DNA of 64,000 bases from NCBI RefSeq assembly GCF_050278625.1, contig NZ_JBNNTI010000008.1, positions 47,566 to 111,565 of the forward strand, in the 5' to 3' direction. This document shows positions 26,134 to 36,536 of this stretch, one piece after another; position 1 is the first letter of the stretch, and the number at the start of each line of letters is the position of its first letter. The position numbers and the translations under genes were made by a program. The DNA comes from Viridibacillus sp050278625. Lineage in GTDB: Bacteria; Bacillota; Bacilli; Bacillales_A; Planococcaceae. The notes below the pieces were generated by a model, which saw nothing but the letters and a program-made list of their open reading frames with translations, was not told where the DNA came from and did no database searches.

Positions 26134-27276
26134 ATGTCTCAAGCAATCAGATATGAGCTAATTAAAACAGATAAGCAAACAGGCGCACGCCTTGGTATTG
26201 TGCATACTCCGCACGGTTCTTTCGAGACACCAGCATTTATGCCAGTAGGTACTCAAGCATCTGTTAAAACAATGTCTCCAGAAGAAGTAAAAGATATGGG
26301 AGCAGGAATAATCTTAAGTAATACTTACCACCTATGGTTACGCCCAGGTCACGAAATTGTTCGTGAAGCAGGTGGTCTCCACAAATTTATGAACTGGGAT
26401 CGTCCGATTTTAACAGATTCGGGTGGCTTTCAAGTATTTAGCTTAAGCCACATCCGTAAGATTGAAGAAGAAGGCGTTCATTTCCGTAATCACTTAAATG
26501 GTGATAAACTATTCTTAAGTCCTGAAAAAGCGATGGAAATTCAAAATGCGCTTGGAGCAGATATTATGATGGCATTTGATGAATGTCCTCCGTTCCCAGC
26601 GACTTTTGAATATATGAAAGCTAGTGTAGAACGTACTTCTCGTTGGGCAGAACGTTGTCTAGAAGCTCATGCTCGTCCGCAAGACCAAGGTCTATTTGGT
26701 ATCGTGCAGGGTGGAGAATTTGAAGAGTTACGTAAGCAATCTGCCAAGGATCTTGTATCAATGGATTTCCCAGGCTACGCTATCGGTGGTCTATCTGTAG
26801 GGGAACCAAAAGATATTATGAACCGTATGCTTGAATATACAACACCGTTATTACCAGCAGAAAAACCACGTTATTTAATGGGAGTAGGCTCTCCTGACTC
26901 ATTAATCGATGGTGCAATTCGCGGTATTGACATGTTTGACTGCGTATTACCAACACGTATTGCTCGTAATGGTACATGCATGACAAGCGAAGGTCGTTTA
27001 GTGATCAAAAATGCGAAATTCGCAAGAGACTTTGGTCCGCTTGATCCGAACTGTGATTGCTATACTTGTCGCAACTATTCACGTGCGTATATTCGTCACT
27101 TGTTGAAAGCGGAAGAAACATTTGGAATCCGATTAACTTCTTATCATAATTTATATTTCTTACAAGATTTAATGAGAAAAGTAAGACAAGCGATTCGTGA
27201 AGATCGACTTGGTGATTTCCGAGAAGAATTTTTTGAAGCATATGGTTTTAACAAACCAAATGCAAAAAATTTCTGA
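26134..27276 (+). CDS. tgt: Queuine/preQ1 tRNA-guanine transglycosylase Tgt
   Basis: Tgt exchanges guanine-34 of tRNAs for preQ1. The 380-residue TIM barrel has LTDSGGFQVFSL (first catalytic Asp), MAFDECPPFP, GVGSPDSLIDG, FDCVLPTR (nucleophile Asp) and the zinc site CDCYTCRNYSRAYIRHL. Clustered with queA. Confidence 0.98.
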   Translation: MSQAIRYELIKTDKQTGARLGIVHTPHGSFETPAFMPVGTQASVKTMSPEEVKDMGAGIILSNTYHLWLRPGHEIVREAGGLHKFMNWDRPILTDSGGFQVFSLSHIRKIEEEGVHFRNHLNGDKLFLSPEKAMEIQNALGADIMMAFDECPPFPATFEYMKASVERTSRWAERCLEAHARPQDQGLFGIVQGGEFEELRKQSAKDLVSMDFPGYAIGGLSVGEPKDIMNRMLEYTTPLLPAEKPRYLMGVGSPDSLIDGAIRGIDMFDCVLPTRIARNGTCMTSEGRLVIKNAKFARDFGPLDPNCDCYTCRNYSRAYIRHLLKAEETFGIRLTSYHNLYFLQDLMRKVRQAIREDRLGDFREEFFEAYGFNKPNAKNF

Positions 27277-27320
27277 TTCTTGTATACTATTGAAAGATAT
27301 AGAAAGGGGGATTTTATACA

Positions 27321-27590
27321 ATGGATATTTTACAAGGTATTGGCCCGATTATTCTTATGTTTGGTGTGATGTATTTACTATTAATTCGTCCAGCACAAAA
27401 ACAACGTAAGAAAACATCTCAAATGCAAAATAGTTTATCACGTGGCAATCAAATCGTGACAATCGGTGGATTACACGGTGAAGTTGACGCGATTGACGAT
27501 ACAACAGTTGTCATCAAAGTTGCTGATGGCACAAAACTACGTTTCGAGCGCGCAGCAATAGGTCGCATAGTTGAAGATGCAACTAACTAA
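27321..27590 (+). CDS. yajC: Sec preprotein translocase subunit YajC
   Basis: The 89-residue protein has one N-terminal membrane helix followed by LIRPAQKQRKK and the domain SRGNQIVTIGGLHGEVDAIDD typical of YajC, an accessory of SecDF. AAAGGGGGA is its ribosome site. Confidence 0.95.
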   Translation: MDILQGIGPIILMFGVMYLLLIRPAQKQRKKTSQMQNSLSRGNQIVTIGGLHGEVDAIDDTTVVIKVADGTKLRFERAAIGRIVEDATN

Positions 27591-27605
27591 TTAAAAGCGA
27601 AGCAA

Positions 27606-27646
27606 AAGACTATTCCACACTTTAGTTGTGGAGTAGTCTTTTTTTA
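27606..27646 (+). terminator. Intrinsic terminator after yajC
   Basis: AAGACTATTCCACA (27606-27619) pairs with TGTGGAGTAGTCTT (27627-27640), one G-U pair, followed by a T run. The stem resembles that after minD. Confidence 0.88.
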
Positions 27647-27776
27647 AAACAATAATTTAAGAAAGTATATAACCAGAAATTTATAAGTAAAACATTAATT
27701 AAAGTGTCAACAATACCAATGTTTTTTCGTATAAATCGTTCAATATTCCACATTCTATTTAAAAAAGGAGTCGTCT

Positions 27777-28418
27777 ATGAACGATTTAATAATCATTGCA
27801 TATCGTACCTTCTTGTTATATTTTGTCATATTGATTATTTTTCGCTTGATGGGAAAGCGAGAGATTGGCGAGTTGAGCTTGATGGACCTCGTCATATTCA
27901 TACTCATCGCAGAAGTAGCGGCATTTGCTCTTAGTGAGCCGAAACGTAATCTATTCGAGTCTATATTACCGATGATTATTTTACTAATCATTCAAATTGT
28001 TATTTCAATTATTACTTTGAAAAATAAAAAAATCCGAGACTTAATTGATGGTGATCCGATAACAATTATTCGAAACGGTGTCATTATGGAAAAGGAAATG
28101 CGGAAGCAACGTTATAATTTAGATGACTTATTTCAACAATTAAGAGAACAGCAAGTAGGTTCTATCCAGCAAGTTGCATATGCCTTTTTAGAGCCCTCGG
28201 GTAACCTTTCTGTTTTCATAAAAAATGAGCACTTTTATGTATTACCCTTAATTGTTGATGGAGAGATACAAAATCGCCATCTTCATTTAATACAAAAAAC
28301 AGAAGAATGGTTATTGGAGAAGCTATTGCAACAAGACATTAATGATATTACGGAAGTATTCTATTGCTGTTTTGAGAAAAATGAATTGTACGTACAAAAA
28401 AAGGAAGCGGCATCATAG
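27777..28418 (+). CDS. yrbG: YetF/DUF421-family membrane protein (YrbG-like)
   Basis: The 213-residue protein has about three N-terminal membrane segments (RTFLLYFVILIIFRLMGKRE, FILIAEVAAFAL and the next hydrophobic run) and a C-terminal soluble DUF421 domain (DGDPITIIRNGVIM, then NLDDLFQQLREQQV). Position between yajC and spoVB is that of B. subtilis yrbG. Relatives influence membrane physiology in spore formers, but molecular function is unknown. Its 3' end overlaps the convergent spoVB by 6 bases. Confidence 0.8.
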   Translation: MNDLIIIAYRTFLLYFVILIIFRLMGKREIGELSLMDLVIFILIAEVAAFALSEPKRNLFESILPMIILLIIQIVISIITLKNKKIRDLIDGDPITIIRNGVIMEKEMRKQRYNLDDLFQQLREQQVGSIQQVAYAFLEPSGNLSVFIKNEHFYVLPLIVDGEIQNRHLHLIQKTEEWLLEKLLQQDINDITEVFYCCFEKNELYVQKKEAAS

Positions 28419-29930
28419 CCGTTTCCTCATTGTTCTTGTTAAATACATAAAGTCACGCCATCTAATTTGATTGAAAAGTATTAAAAGTACAGAAAGTATA
28501 CCTAAGGTTATAGCACTATTCCAGATAACAGAAAGACCTGCAGTAGGCATTAGAATGGTTCGTAATACGATTACGAAAATGAATAAGCCATATGGGACGA
28601 CAAATAATCGGAAACCAGTATGCAAGTATTTTTTCTGACGAATAGTTGCGATATGTAAGAAAGATGTGACGAGCACGCCGAAACCAATCGCAATGACCGC
28701 ACCTTTTTCTTGTAAACCTGATTGAGAAGCAAGGACGAACATGATAAATAATTTACCAATACCGCCGTACACAGCATTCATCATAGCTGCATTTGCCTCA
28801 TCTACTGCCTGTAAAATTGAATTTAGTGGACTTTGAATATAATAAAAGAAAAAGACAGGCGATAATAACTTCACATAACCACGATTTTCTTGTAGATGAA
28901 AAAGTTTCATCGCAAGTTCATCACCGTGAATGAAAAAATATGTAGCCGTAAAACAACCTACAAGCGTCGATAATCGAAGTGAAATTTGGACACGATCTTT
29001 TAATAACTTGTGATTACCACGAGCAACAGCATCACTTACAGCGGGTATAAGTACAACTGATAGAGCAAATGGCACAAAAGCTGGGAATAATAATAATGGA
29101 ACAAGCACTCCAGAAATGACCCCGTATAATTTTGTCGCAACGACGGTTGTCATACCAGCTAAAGTTAGTGCTTTTAAAAAGACAATGGGCTCTAAAAACC
29201 ATGTGAATGTACCAAAAATTTTACTACCAGTTGAGGGAAGAGCTACTTTTAATATTGGATTAGGTGGATAATACTCTTTTGATGGCTGTAGAATACCTGA
29301 ACGATTTACTTTTCGATAATGCCAATACAGATAGAGGAAAGCGACGGCTTCAGCAATTGCTGTAATGACCATAGCAAACCCTGCAGTTAAAGCTGGTTCT
29401 TCTACATTTACACCATAAGGTAATAAAAATGTAATAAGAATAATACGGATAACTTGTTCCATCGTTTGAGACCAAGCTGTTTCTGCAATGCGTGCTAGCC
29501 CTTGAAAGAAAGATTTGAGTAGGGCGGATGCAGCGGCAACTGGAACCGTTGCCAAGCCAACATATAAAATAAGCATGGTCTGTCCGTCATGAAGTAAATT
29601 GTTGGACAAATACGGAATGAAAAGCATTATCAAAGGAAATAAGATAATACCAGCAAGAAAGGTCAGTAAAGTAGCTGTTCTCATAACAGCACTTAATTGG
29701 TCTTTCTTTTTTTTCGCATGCAGTTCAGCAATAATTTTCGCTACTGCAATTGGAATGCCAAGTTGGACTAGGGATAGGAAGAAAATAAAAGCCGGATATG
29801 CCGCCATATATGTGCCGACAGCCTCTTCGCCCGCAACCCTCATAAATTGCATTCGAAACAAGAAACCCAAGAGCTTAGATAAGAACACAGCACCCATTAA
29901 TAAAAAAGTGCCATGAAAAAAAGAAGTCAA
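28413..29930 (-). CDS. spoVB: Stage V sporulation protein B, lipid II flippase-type exporter
   Basis: The 505-residue protein has about 14 membrane segments and belongs to the MOP flippase superfamily (polysaccharide transporter type), with the N-terminal HGTFLLMGAVFLSKLLGFLFR pattern. SpoVB is needed for spore cortex synthesis, probably moving lipid-linked precursors. The minus-strand start has AGGGATAG upstream. Convergent with yrbG, divergent from comN, as in B. subtilis. Confidence 0.88.
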   Translation of the reverse strand: MTSFFHGTFLLMGAVFLSKLLGFLFRMQFMRVAGEEAVGTYMAAYPAFIFFLSLVQLGIPIAVAKIIAELHAKKKKDQLSAVMRTATLLTFLAGIILFPLIMLFIPYLSNNLLHDGQTMLILYVGLATVPVAAASALLKSFFQGLARIAETAWSQTMEQVIRIILITFLLPYGVNVEEPALTAGFAMVITAIAEAVAFLYLYWHYRKVNRSGILQPSKEYYPPNPILKVALPSTGSKIFGTFTWFLEPIVFLKALTLAGMTTVVATKLYGVISGVLVPLLLFPAFVPFALSVVLIPAVSDAVARGNHKLLKDRVQISLRLSTLVGCFTATYFFIHGDELAMKLFHLQENRGYVKLLSPVFFFYYIQSPLNSILQAVDEANAAMMNAVYGGIGKLFIMFVLASQSGLQEKGAVIAIGFGVLVTSFLHIATIRQKKYLHTGFRLFVVPYGLFIFVIVLRTILMPTAGLSVIWNSAITLGILSVLLILFNQIRWRDFMYLTRTMRKRL

Positions 29931-30021
29931 TACTATCCCTTCCTTCTCAATTCAAGAAAATTCGTATACAATTATCCTATGCACGAACAGAAGCGGATAA
30001 AACTACCATAAAGGAAGTGAA

Positions 30022-30342
30022 ATGATGGCGATTGAGTACGAAGCTTTATTTCAAAAGTTTTTACCAGCTTTAATTAGTAAAAGAAATGAATTTATTATGC
30101 AAGGGTATAACACTGTTACAGTGGAGGACATCTGGGGAGTGTGTGTGAAAAAGAAGTGGAAAAAGCGAAATGTTCAGACGTTGCATGCCTATGAATTGGT
30201 TGAGGATTTATTTTCTCTAAGCGCAGCACAATATATGACTTATACTCAAATCGAAGAATCAAGGACATCTAATTGGTTCTCTGAGTTAAACCAAGATGAA
30301 TTACAACTGCTATTACACGGGAATGGTAATGAAGAACCCTAA
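30022..30342 (+). CDS. comN: Post-transcriptional regulator ComN
   Basis: The 106-residue acidic helical protein has the family pattern VEDIWGVCVKKKWKKR and LHAYELVEDLFSLSAAQYMTY. Position between spoVB and secDF matches yrzD/comN of B. subtilis, which affects comEA mRNA localisation and competence. AAGGAAGTG precedes the ATG. The 288-base gap after it shows no gene or strong terminator. Confidence 0.8.
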   Translation: MMAIEYEALFQKFLPALISKRNEFIMQGYNTVTVEDIWGVCVKKKWKKRNVQTLHAYELVEDLFSLSAAQYMTYTQIEESRTSNWFSELNQDELQLLLHGNGNEEP

Positions 30343-30631
30343 AAAGAAATAGTGATAAATTTATATAAACGAAAAAAGGGTCAATTTGACAGTAGGGTCA
30401 ACGTGTTTCATAATAGACCTGTTATGTTATAAAGTTCAATGCAGTACGAATAAAACAAGTTTTATACTAAAAAACATTTTTCGGTACTTTTTATATCACT
30501 TCTCATAGGTTATGAGTATTTAGTCTCGAAGTTTTTACAAGCTTTATGAATAAATTCGTGTCATAATATAGATTATTGAGTAAAATGTTTTTAAAGTCAT
30601 ACCGTTGTATTTGTTTGAGGAGGAAGTTTGA

Positions 30632-32905
30632 ATGAAATTAAGAAGCCGTATCGTTGCTTTTTTACTACTAGTAGTTGTTTTAGGTGCAACGATGAGTACA
30701 ACTGTTCAGGGAGTCTTGAACAATATTAAACTAGGCCTTGATTTACAAGGTGGTTTTGAAGTTCTTTATCAAGTAGAGCCATTAAAAAAAGATGGTCCGA
30801 AAATTACGGAAGACGATGTTATAGCTACAACTGACGCACTTTCACGACGTGTAAATGCAATTGGGGTAAGTGAACCAAGTATTCAAATTGAAAGCGGCAA
30901 ACGTATCCGAGTTCAATTAGCAGGTGTTGAAGATCAAGAAACTGCTCGTGAACTACTTGCTACTGAGGCTAACCTTACATTCCGTGACGTTAATGACAAA
31001 GTATTGTTAGACGGGAACGACTTAAAACAGGGTGGAGCAAAAGATTCCTTTGATGATCAAAATCGTCCGATAGTTACTTTGAAATTAAAAGATCCCGCGA
31101 AATTTGCTGAAGTAACATCGAAAATTGCAGCTATGGGAGAACCAAATAACTTATTAGTCATTTGGTTAGACTTTGAAGAAGGTAAAGACTCTTACGCAAA
31201 AGAAGTTAAAAAGGCAAACCCGAAATTTGTTTCTGATCCCCGTGTATCGAAAGTCATCAATTCACCGGATGTTCAAATTTCAGGTGCATTTACTGTCCAA
31301 CAAACAAAAGATTTATCGGGTATATTAAATGCTGGTGCATTACCTGTTAAATTAGTTGAGAAATATTCTACTTCAGTAGGAGCACAATTTGGTGACCAAG
31401 CGCTGAAAAGTACTATTTTTGCAAGTCTTGTAGGTATTGGATTAATCTTTATTTTTATGCTTGTATATTACCGTTTACCAGGTTTAGTAGCGAATTTAAC
31501 ATTAGTTGTTTTCACATTCTTAGTCCTTGTTATCTTTGACTGGATTAATGCAGTTCTTACACTACCAGGTATCGCAGCTATCGTACTGGGGGTAGGGATG
31601 GCCGTAGATGCCAATATCTTAATGTACGAGCGTATTCGTGAAGAATTACGTGTAGGTAAGTCCATTAAGGCAGCATTTAATTCAGGTTCGAAATCGTCAT
31701 TCACAGCGATTTTCGATGCTAATATTACAACGCTTCTTGCAGCAGCTGTATTATTTTACTTTGGGACAAGCTCTGTTAAAGGTTTCGCAACAACATTAAT
31801 GATCAGTATTTTAGTCAGCTTTATCACAGCTGTTTGGGGAACTCGTATTTTACTAGGCTTACTTGTAAACAGCGGATTCTTTGATAATAAGCCTGCTTGG
31901 TTTGGTGTAAGTAAAAAGAGAGTACACAAAATTGAAGAAGGCCTGGACACGCTAGATTTATCAACTCGCTTTGATAAATTAGACTTTGTTCATAATCGTA
32001 GAAAATTCTACACAGCTTCACTGATCTTTATTATTGCTGGGTTTACTATTTTAGGAATCTTCAAGCTTAACTTAGGGATTGATTTCTCAAGTGGTACACG
32101 TGTGGAAGTTCAATCTGAACATAAGTTAACTAAAGAAGAAGTATCTAATTTTATTACTAAAATCGGCTTTGAATCAGAAGATATTGTCATTTCTGGTGAT
32201 AAAAGTGATATCGGTGTTATTCGTTATAAAGACGATTTAACAAAAGATGAAGTGAAAAAAGTTAAAACAGAATTCAAAAAAGAATTTGGTCATGATCCAA
32301 GTATTAGTACAGTATCTCCAACAGTAGGAAAAGAGTTAGTGAAGAATGCAATTAAAGCATTATCAATTGCTGCGCTTGGCATCATTATTTATGTAGCCTT
32401 CCGTTTCGAATGGCGCATGGGTGTCGGAGCGATTGCATCATTACTACATGACGTATTCTTTATGGTCGCGTTATTTAGTTTCTTCCGCTTAGAAGTGGAT
32501 ATTACGTTTATAGCCGCAGTATTAACAATCGTTGGTTATTCAATAAACGATACGATCGTAACGTTTGACCGTATTCGTGAAAACTTACATCGTGTTGGTA
32601 AAGTGAAAGATTCTGAAGACCTTGCCAATATTGTCAACAAATCACTTCGTCAAACTTTAGGGCGATCTGTAAATACAGTATTAACAGTAATTATTGTTGT
32701 CATTGCATTGTTATTATTCGGTGCACCTTCAATCCAAAACTTCTCAATCGCATTATTAATTGGATTAATTACAGGTATGTATTCATCAATCTTTATCGCA
32801 GCACAAGTTTGGTTCTCACTGAAAAAACGCCAAATGAAAAAACAAGGTAACTTAGACGTTGGTAAAAAGAAAAAACAATGGGGCAGTGACGAACCAGTCG
32901 TATAA
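30632..32905 (+). CDS. secDF: Fused protein-export membrane protein SecDF
   Basis: SecDF uses proton-motive force to complete secretion through SecYEG. The 757-residue fusion contains the SecD half (LGLDLQGGFEV, DALSRRVNAIGVSEP, GMAVDANILMYERIREEL) and the SecF half from about residue 450 (GIDFSSGTRVEV, GYSINDTIVTFDRIRENL). Twelve membrane segments in two sets of six are visible. TTGAGGAGGA precedes the ATG. Confidence 0.97.
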   Translation: MKLRSRIVAFLLLVVVLGATMSTTVQGVLNNIKLGLDLQGGFEVLYQVEPLKKDGPKITEDDVIATTDALSRRVNAIGVSEPSIQIESGKRIRVQLAGVEDQETARELLATEANLTFRDVNDKVLLDGNDLKQGGAKDSFDDQNRPIVTLKLKDPAKFAEVTSKIAAMGEPNNLLVIWLDFEEGKDSYAKEVKKANPKFVSDPRVSKVINSPDVQISGAFTVQQTKDLSGILNAGALPVKLVEKYSTSVGAQFGDQALKSTIFASLVGIGLIFIFMLVYYRLPGLVANLTLVVFTFLVLVIFDWINAVLTLPGIAAIVLGVGMAVDANILMYERIREELRVGKSIKAAFNSGSKSSFTAIFDANITTLLAAAVLFYFGTSSVKGFATTLMISILVSFITAVWGTRILLGLLVNSGFFDNKPAWFGVSKKRVHKIEEGLDTLDLSTRFDKLDFVHNRRKFYTASLIFIIAGFTILGIFKLNLGIDFSSGTRVEVQSEHKLTKEEVSNFITKIGFESEDIVISGDKSDIGVIRYKDDLTKDEVKKVKTEFKKEFGHDPSISTVSPTVGKELVKNAIKALSIAALGIIIYVAFRFEWRMGVGAIASLLHDVFFMVALFSFFRLEVDITFIAAVLTIVGYSINDTIVTFDRIRENLHRVGKVKDSEDLANIVNKSLRQTLGRSVNTVLTVIIVVIALLLFGAPSIQNFSIALLIGLITGMYSSIFIAAQVWFSLKKRQMKKQGNLDVGKKKKQWGSDEPVV

Positions 32906-32933
32906 ATAAATACGAAAATGTTCAGCTCACCTA

Positions 32934-32969
32934 CTACTCTGCACTTATAAAGTGTAGGGTAGTTTTTTT
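32934..32969 (+). terminator. Intrinsic terminator after secDF
   Basis: CTACTCTGCACT (32934-32945) pairs with AGTGTAGGGTAG (32951-32962) with two G-U pairs, followed by seven Ts. Confidence 0.85.
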
Positions 32970-33158
32970 ATGGATTTATAAGAGTATGAATAGTTTTAGA
33001 TAGAGTTTGATTTATTAATATCGAAAGTAAATGATTCAATAGGTTAGGACATATAGGTTTAAGCTCTTTTTAAAAGACTAGACTTTTAAGCTACTATGTC
33101 TAAAGGTTTTTTTCGTAAGCAAAATTAGGTATAATGAAACGCGTGAGGAAGTGACAGA

Positions 33159-35504
33159 ATGGTAATGACAACAAAAAGATGGCGAATAGAAAGACCAGAT
33201 GAAATGCTTGTAAAGACATTTCAAAAGGAACTCGGTATACCTGGAATTTCTGCAAAAATATTAGCAGCACGTGGTTTTGATACAGTCGAATCTGCACGTG
33301 CCTTTTTAAATATAGATCATCAATCTGTAAATGATCCATTCCTAATGTACGGAATGCAACAGGCAGTAGATCGTATTCATCAAGCAATTAATAATGATGA
33401 GAAAATTCTTGTTTATGGTGATTATGATGCTGATGGCATAACGAGTACAGCTGTTATGATGACCGTTTTAAGAGACTTGGATGCGAAAGTAGAACACAAA
33501 ATTCCTAATAGATTTACAGATGGTTATGGTCCAAGTGAACGGTTATTCCGAGAAGCATATGAGCAAGGGTTCAATTTAATCATCACAGTTGATAATGGTA
33601 TTTCAGGGAATCATGAAGTACAAGTGGCAAAAGAGCTTGGGATGGATGTCATTGTGACAGATCACCATGAAATAGGAGAGGAATTGCCACCAGCCGATGT
33701 CATTATTCATCCGAGACATCCAGAGGGGGACTATCCTTTCGGAGAGCTTGCGGGTGTCGGTGTAGCATTTAAAGTGGCACATGCTTTATACGGTGAATTT
33801 CCAAAACACTTGCTAGAATTTGTAGCTATTGGAACGATAGCTGATTTAGTGCCTTTATTAGATGAAAACCGTTATTTAGTAAAGCAAGGTTTTCTAGCAA
33901 TGCAAAAATCATCAAGACCGTCGATAAAGGCATTATGTACAGTAGCTGGTACAAAACAAAATGACATTACAGAAGAGACCATTGGCTTTGGATTTGGTCC
34001 AAGGTTAAATGCATTAGGACGACTTGGTGATGCCAACCCTGGTGTAGACTTCTTACTTGAAGAAGATGAGGCAAGTGCTGCGACAATGGCTAGTCTCTTA
34101 AATGATAAAAACAAAGAGCGTCAAGGAATTGTTTCTGATATTACTGAGCAAGCTGTTGCAATGGTTGAAAATATCGATGAAATTCGCAATTCACAAGTAC
34201 TAGTTATAGCAGAAGAAGGTTGGAATCCAGGTGTCGTAGGAATTGTTGCCTCAAGACTTGTTGAAAAATACTATAAACCGACGATTATCTTATGCATTGA
34301 TATTGAAAAAGGTATCGCAAAGGGCTCAGCGCGAAGCATTGAAGGCTTTAATATGTATCAAGAGCTTGCAAAAAATCGAGACATTTTAACGGCATTCGGT
34401 GGACATCCAATGGCAGCCGGTATGACACTAGCGATGGAAGATGTAGATGAATTGCGTGAGCGCTTAGATATACAAGGAAGAGAATGTTTAACTGAAGAAG
34501 ACTTAATTCCGATTCTTCAAGTAGATATTCCTCTGAAAATAGATGAGATTGATACGGACTCAATTGCAGAAGTAAGAGAATTAGCCCCTTTTGGAATGAG
34601 TTTTCCAAAACCCATGTATGGTATTGAAGATGAACATATACAATCTATGCGGAAAATTGGTGCCAATGAAGATCATTTGAAGATGGAAATTGGCCAACCG
34701 GATGCTACCATTGATGCAGTTGGATTCCACAAAGGATATCTTGCAGATGAGCTCACTTATGGTATAAATGTTTCTTTTGCAGGTGATTTGCAAATTAATG
34801 AATGGAATGGCCGAAAGAAGCCACAGTTTATGATCTCAGATGTACGTACAGATGAATGGCAGCTATTTGACTTACGAGGAATTAGACAAGTTGCTAGATG
34901 GTTACAAACGGTACCTTTAGAGGAATCTACATTTATAGCATTTAAGTCTGATACAATGCAATATTATGAATCTTTAATTCTAAAAAAGATAATGCCCTAT
35001 AGTGAAGAGCTAATATTAGAAAATGTTAGTCCTTTTATCGTCTTATTAGATATGCCACAAGATGTTCAAATGTTAGAAGAACTATTAACAAAAGTAAAAC
35101 CAACTCGAATTTATGCTCACTTTTATATTCCAGATTCGCATTATTTTGATGGTATGCCAACGAGAGAACAGTTCGGTTGGTACTATACGTTTTTAAATAA
35201 ACGTCGTGAATTCCATTTAAGACAACATTTGAACGATTTGGCTAAACATAAAGGGTGGAGTCGTGATATGTTAATTTTTATGACCCAGGTGTTTTTTGAA
35301 CTCGGTTTTGTTACAATAGAGAACGGACTTGCAAAAATTGTAGAAGGTGCTCCAAAAAAACAATTATCAAGTGCAAACGTTTATAAAACGCGCGCTCAAC
35401 AAATGGATTTAGAACAGACTTTGTTGTATGCACCATATAAAGATTTAAGAGAGTGGTTTGATGCGAGATTATTCGCTCAAACAGTTTCTGAGGAGGAACA
35501 GTAA
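33159..35504 (+). CDS. recJ: Single-stranded-DNA exonuclease RecJ
   Basis: RecJ degrades single-stranded DNA 5' to 3' in recombination and repair. The 781-residue product has DHH motifs (VYGDYDADGITSTA, TVDNGISG, VTDHHEIGE), the DHHA1 part (FGGHPMAAGMTLA) and a long C-terminal extension (about 560-781) usual in Bacilli. A TATAAT at 33130-33135 may be its -10 box. It overlaps apt by one base. Confidence 0.96.
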   Translation: MVMTTKRWRIERPDEMLVKTFQKELGIPGISAKILAARGFDTVESARAFLNIDHQSVNDPFLMYGMQQAVDRIHQAINNDEKILVYGDYDADGITSTAVMMTVLRDLDAKVEHKIPNRFTDGYGPSERLFREAYEQGFNLIITVDNGISGNHEVQVAKELGMDVIVTDHHEIGEELPPADVIIHPRHPEGDYPFGELAGVGVAFKVAHALYGEFPKHLLEFVAIGTIADLVPLLDENRYLVKQGFLAMQKSSRPSIKALCTVAGTKQNDITEETIGFGFGPRLNALGRLGDANPGVDFLLEEDEASAATMASLLNDKNKERQGIVSDITEQAVAMVENIDEIRNSQVLVIAEEGWNPGVVGIVASRLVEKYYKPTIILCIDIEKGIAKGSARSIEGFNMYQELAKNRDILTAFGGHPMAAGMTLAMEDVDELRERLDIQGRECLTEEDLIPILQVDIPLKIDEIDTDSIAEVRELAPFGMSFPKPMYGIEDEHIQSMRKIGANEDHLKMEIGQPDATIDAVGFHKGYLADELTYGINVSFAGDLQINEWNGRKKPQFMISDVRTDEWQLFDLRGIRQVARWLQTVPLEESTFIAFKSDTMQYYESLILKKIMPYSEELILENVSPFIVLLDMPQDVQMLEELLTKVKPTRIYAHFYIPDSHYFDGMPTREQFGWYYTFLNKRREFHLRQHLNDLAKHKGWSRDMLIFMTQVFFELGFVTIENGLAKIVEGAPKKQLSSANVYKTRAQQMDLEQTLLYAPYKDLREWFDARLFAQTVSEEEQ

Positions 35505-36016
35505 TGGATTTAAAAAAATACGTGACGGTCGTTGAAGACTGGCCAAAAGAAGGTATTTCTTTCAAGGATATCACGACAATTATGGATAATGGAACAGCAT
35601 ATAAATACGCAACAGATCAAATCGTGGAATATGCAAAAAAAGTAGGGGCCGAATTAATCGTTGGTCCTGAGGCTCGTGGGTTCATTACAGGATGCCCAGT
35701 TGCTTATGCTTTAGAAATCGGTTTTGCCCCTGTTCGTAAACCAGGTAAATTACCACGTGAAGTAATCAGTGCTGATTACGGTTTGGAATATGGTAAAGAC
35801 ACATTAACAATGCACAAAGATGCTGTTAAACCTGGTCAAAAAGTATTAATCGTTGATGATTTACTTGCAACTGGTGGAACTGTAGCAGCAGCAATCCGAC
35901 TTATTGAAGAATTAGGTGGAGAAGTAGTAGGGTGTGCATTCTTAATCGAATTAGAAGAGCTTAACGGCCGTGATAAGATTAAAGGGCATGATATATTTAC
36001 ATTAATGCAATACTAA
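35504..36016 (+). CDS. apt: Adenine phosphoribosyltransferase
   Basis: Apt salvages adenine to AMP with PRPP. The 170-residue product has FKDITTIMDNG, GPEARGFITGCPVA, the KPGKLPREV substrate loop and the PRPP-binding motif VLIVDDLLATGGTVAAA. The ATG overlaps the recJ stop. Confidence 0.97.
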   Translation: MDLKKYVTVVEDWPKEGISFKDITTIMDNGTAYKYATDQIVEYAKKVGAELIVGPEARGFITGCPVAYALEIGFAPVRKPGKLPREVISADYGLEYGKDTLTMHKDAVKPGQKVLIVDDLLATGGTVAAAIRLIEELGGEVVGCAFLIELEELNGRDKIKGHDIFTLMQY

Positions 36017-36056
36017 TAAATTGACCTCCTTGTTTTTAATGAGGGTACTGAAAGTG

Positions 36057-36107
36057 AACACCGGCTTTTTGTTCGATTTTGAACAGATAGTGCAGGTGTT
36101 TTTTTGT
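36057..36107 (+). terminator. Probable terminator after apt
   Basis: AACACC (36057-36062) pairs with GGTGTT (36095-36100), enclosing an inner TGTTC/GAACA hairpin, with seven Ts at the end. Confidence 0.65.
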
Positions 36108-36120
36108 ATTTCTCTTATTC

Positions 36121-36453
36121 CTCATTTAATAGCTTGTGAGAGAGTTAGGATCGATAACATCTTCTTCTGGTACCATATCTAAGAAATATTTAAACGACAT
36201 ATCGTATTTTTTGAACGTCCACTAGGTCTACATCTGAGCTATCAAAAATTGATTTTAGTAATAAATATTTGAACATCCGAATCGGTGGAATGCATTCCGT
36301 CCATTATTCAACAATATTTTATTTTAAACTCCTCTAAAATAAAAGAAAAATCAACGAGTTCTTTGATTTGACGAAGCATATCCTCTTTAGACACAATTAA
36401 ATCGTAAAGCGCCATATAAGGGCTAGAGTGAATGTTTCTTGTTTGGAAATCAT
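36121..36453 (-). pseudogene. IS1182-like transposase, decayed N-terminal fragment
   Basis: Reading the minus strand from 36453 gives APYMALYDLIVSKEDMLRQI, then KELVDFSFILEEFK and a stop. Matching segments continue in shifted frames as YLLLKSIFDSSDVDLVD and SFKYFLDMVPEEDVIDPNSL. These follow the N-terminal pattern of IS1182-type transposases. Several frameshifts and stops are present and the catalytic part is missing, so only a relic remains in this gene-free stretch. Confidence 0.6.
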
Positions 36454-36536
36454 GGACAACACCACTTGAATAGTCCTTTCATTATAAAAGGTAGGTATGA
36501 ATCGGAAAGAATGAAAAACTCAGAAAAACGATAAAA

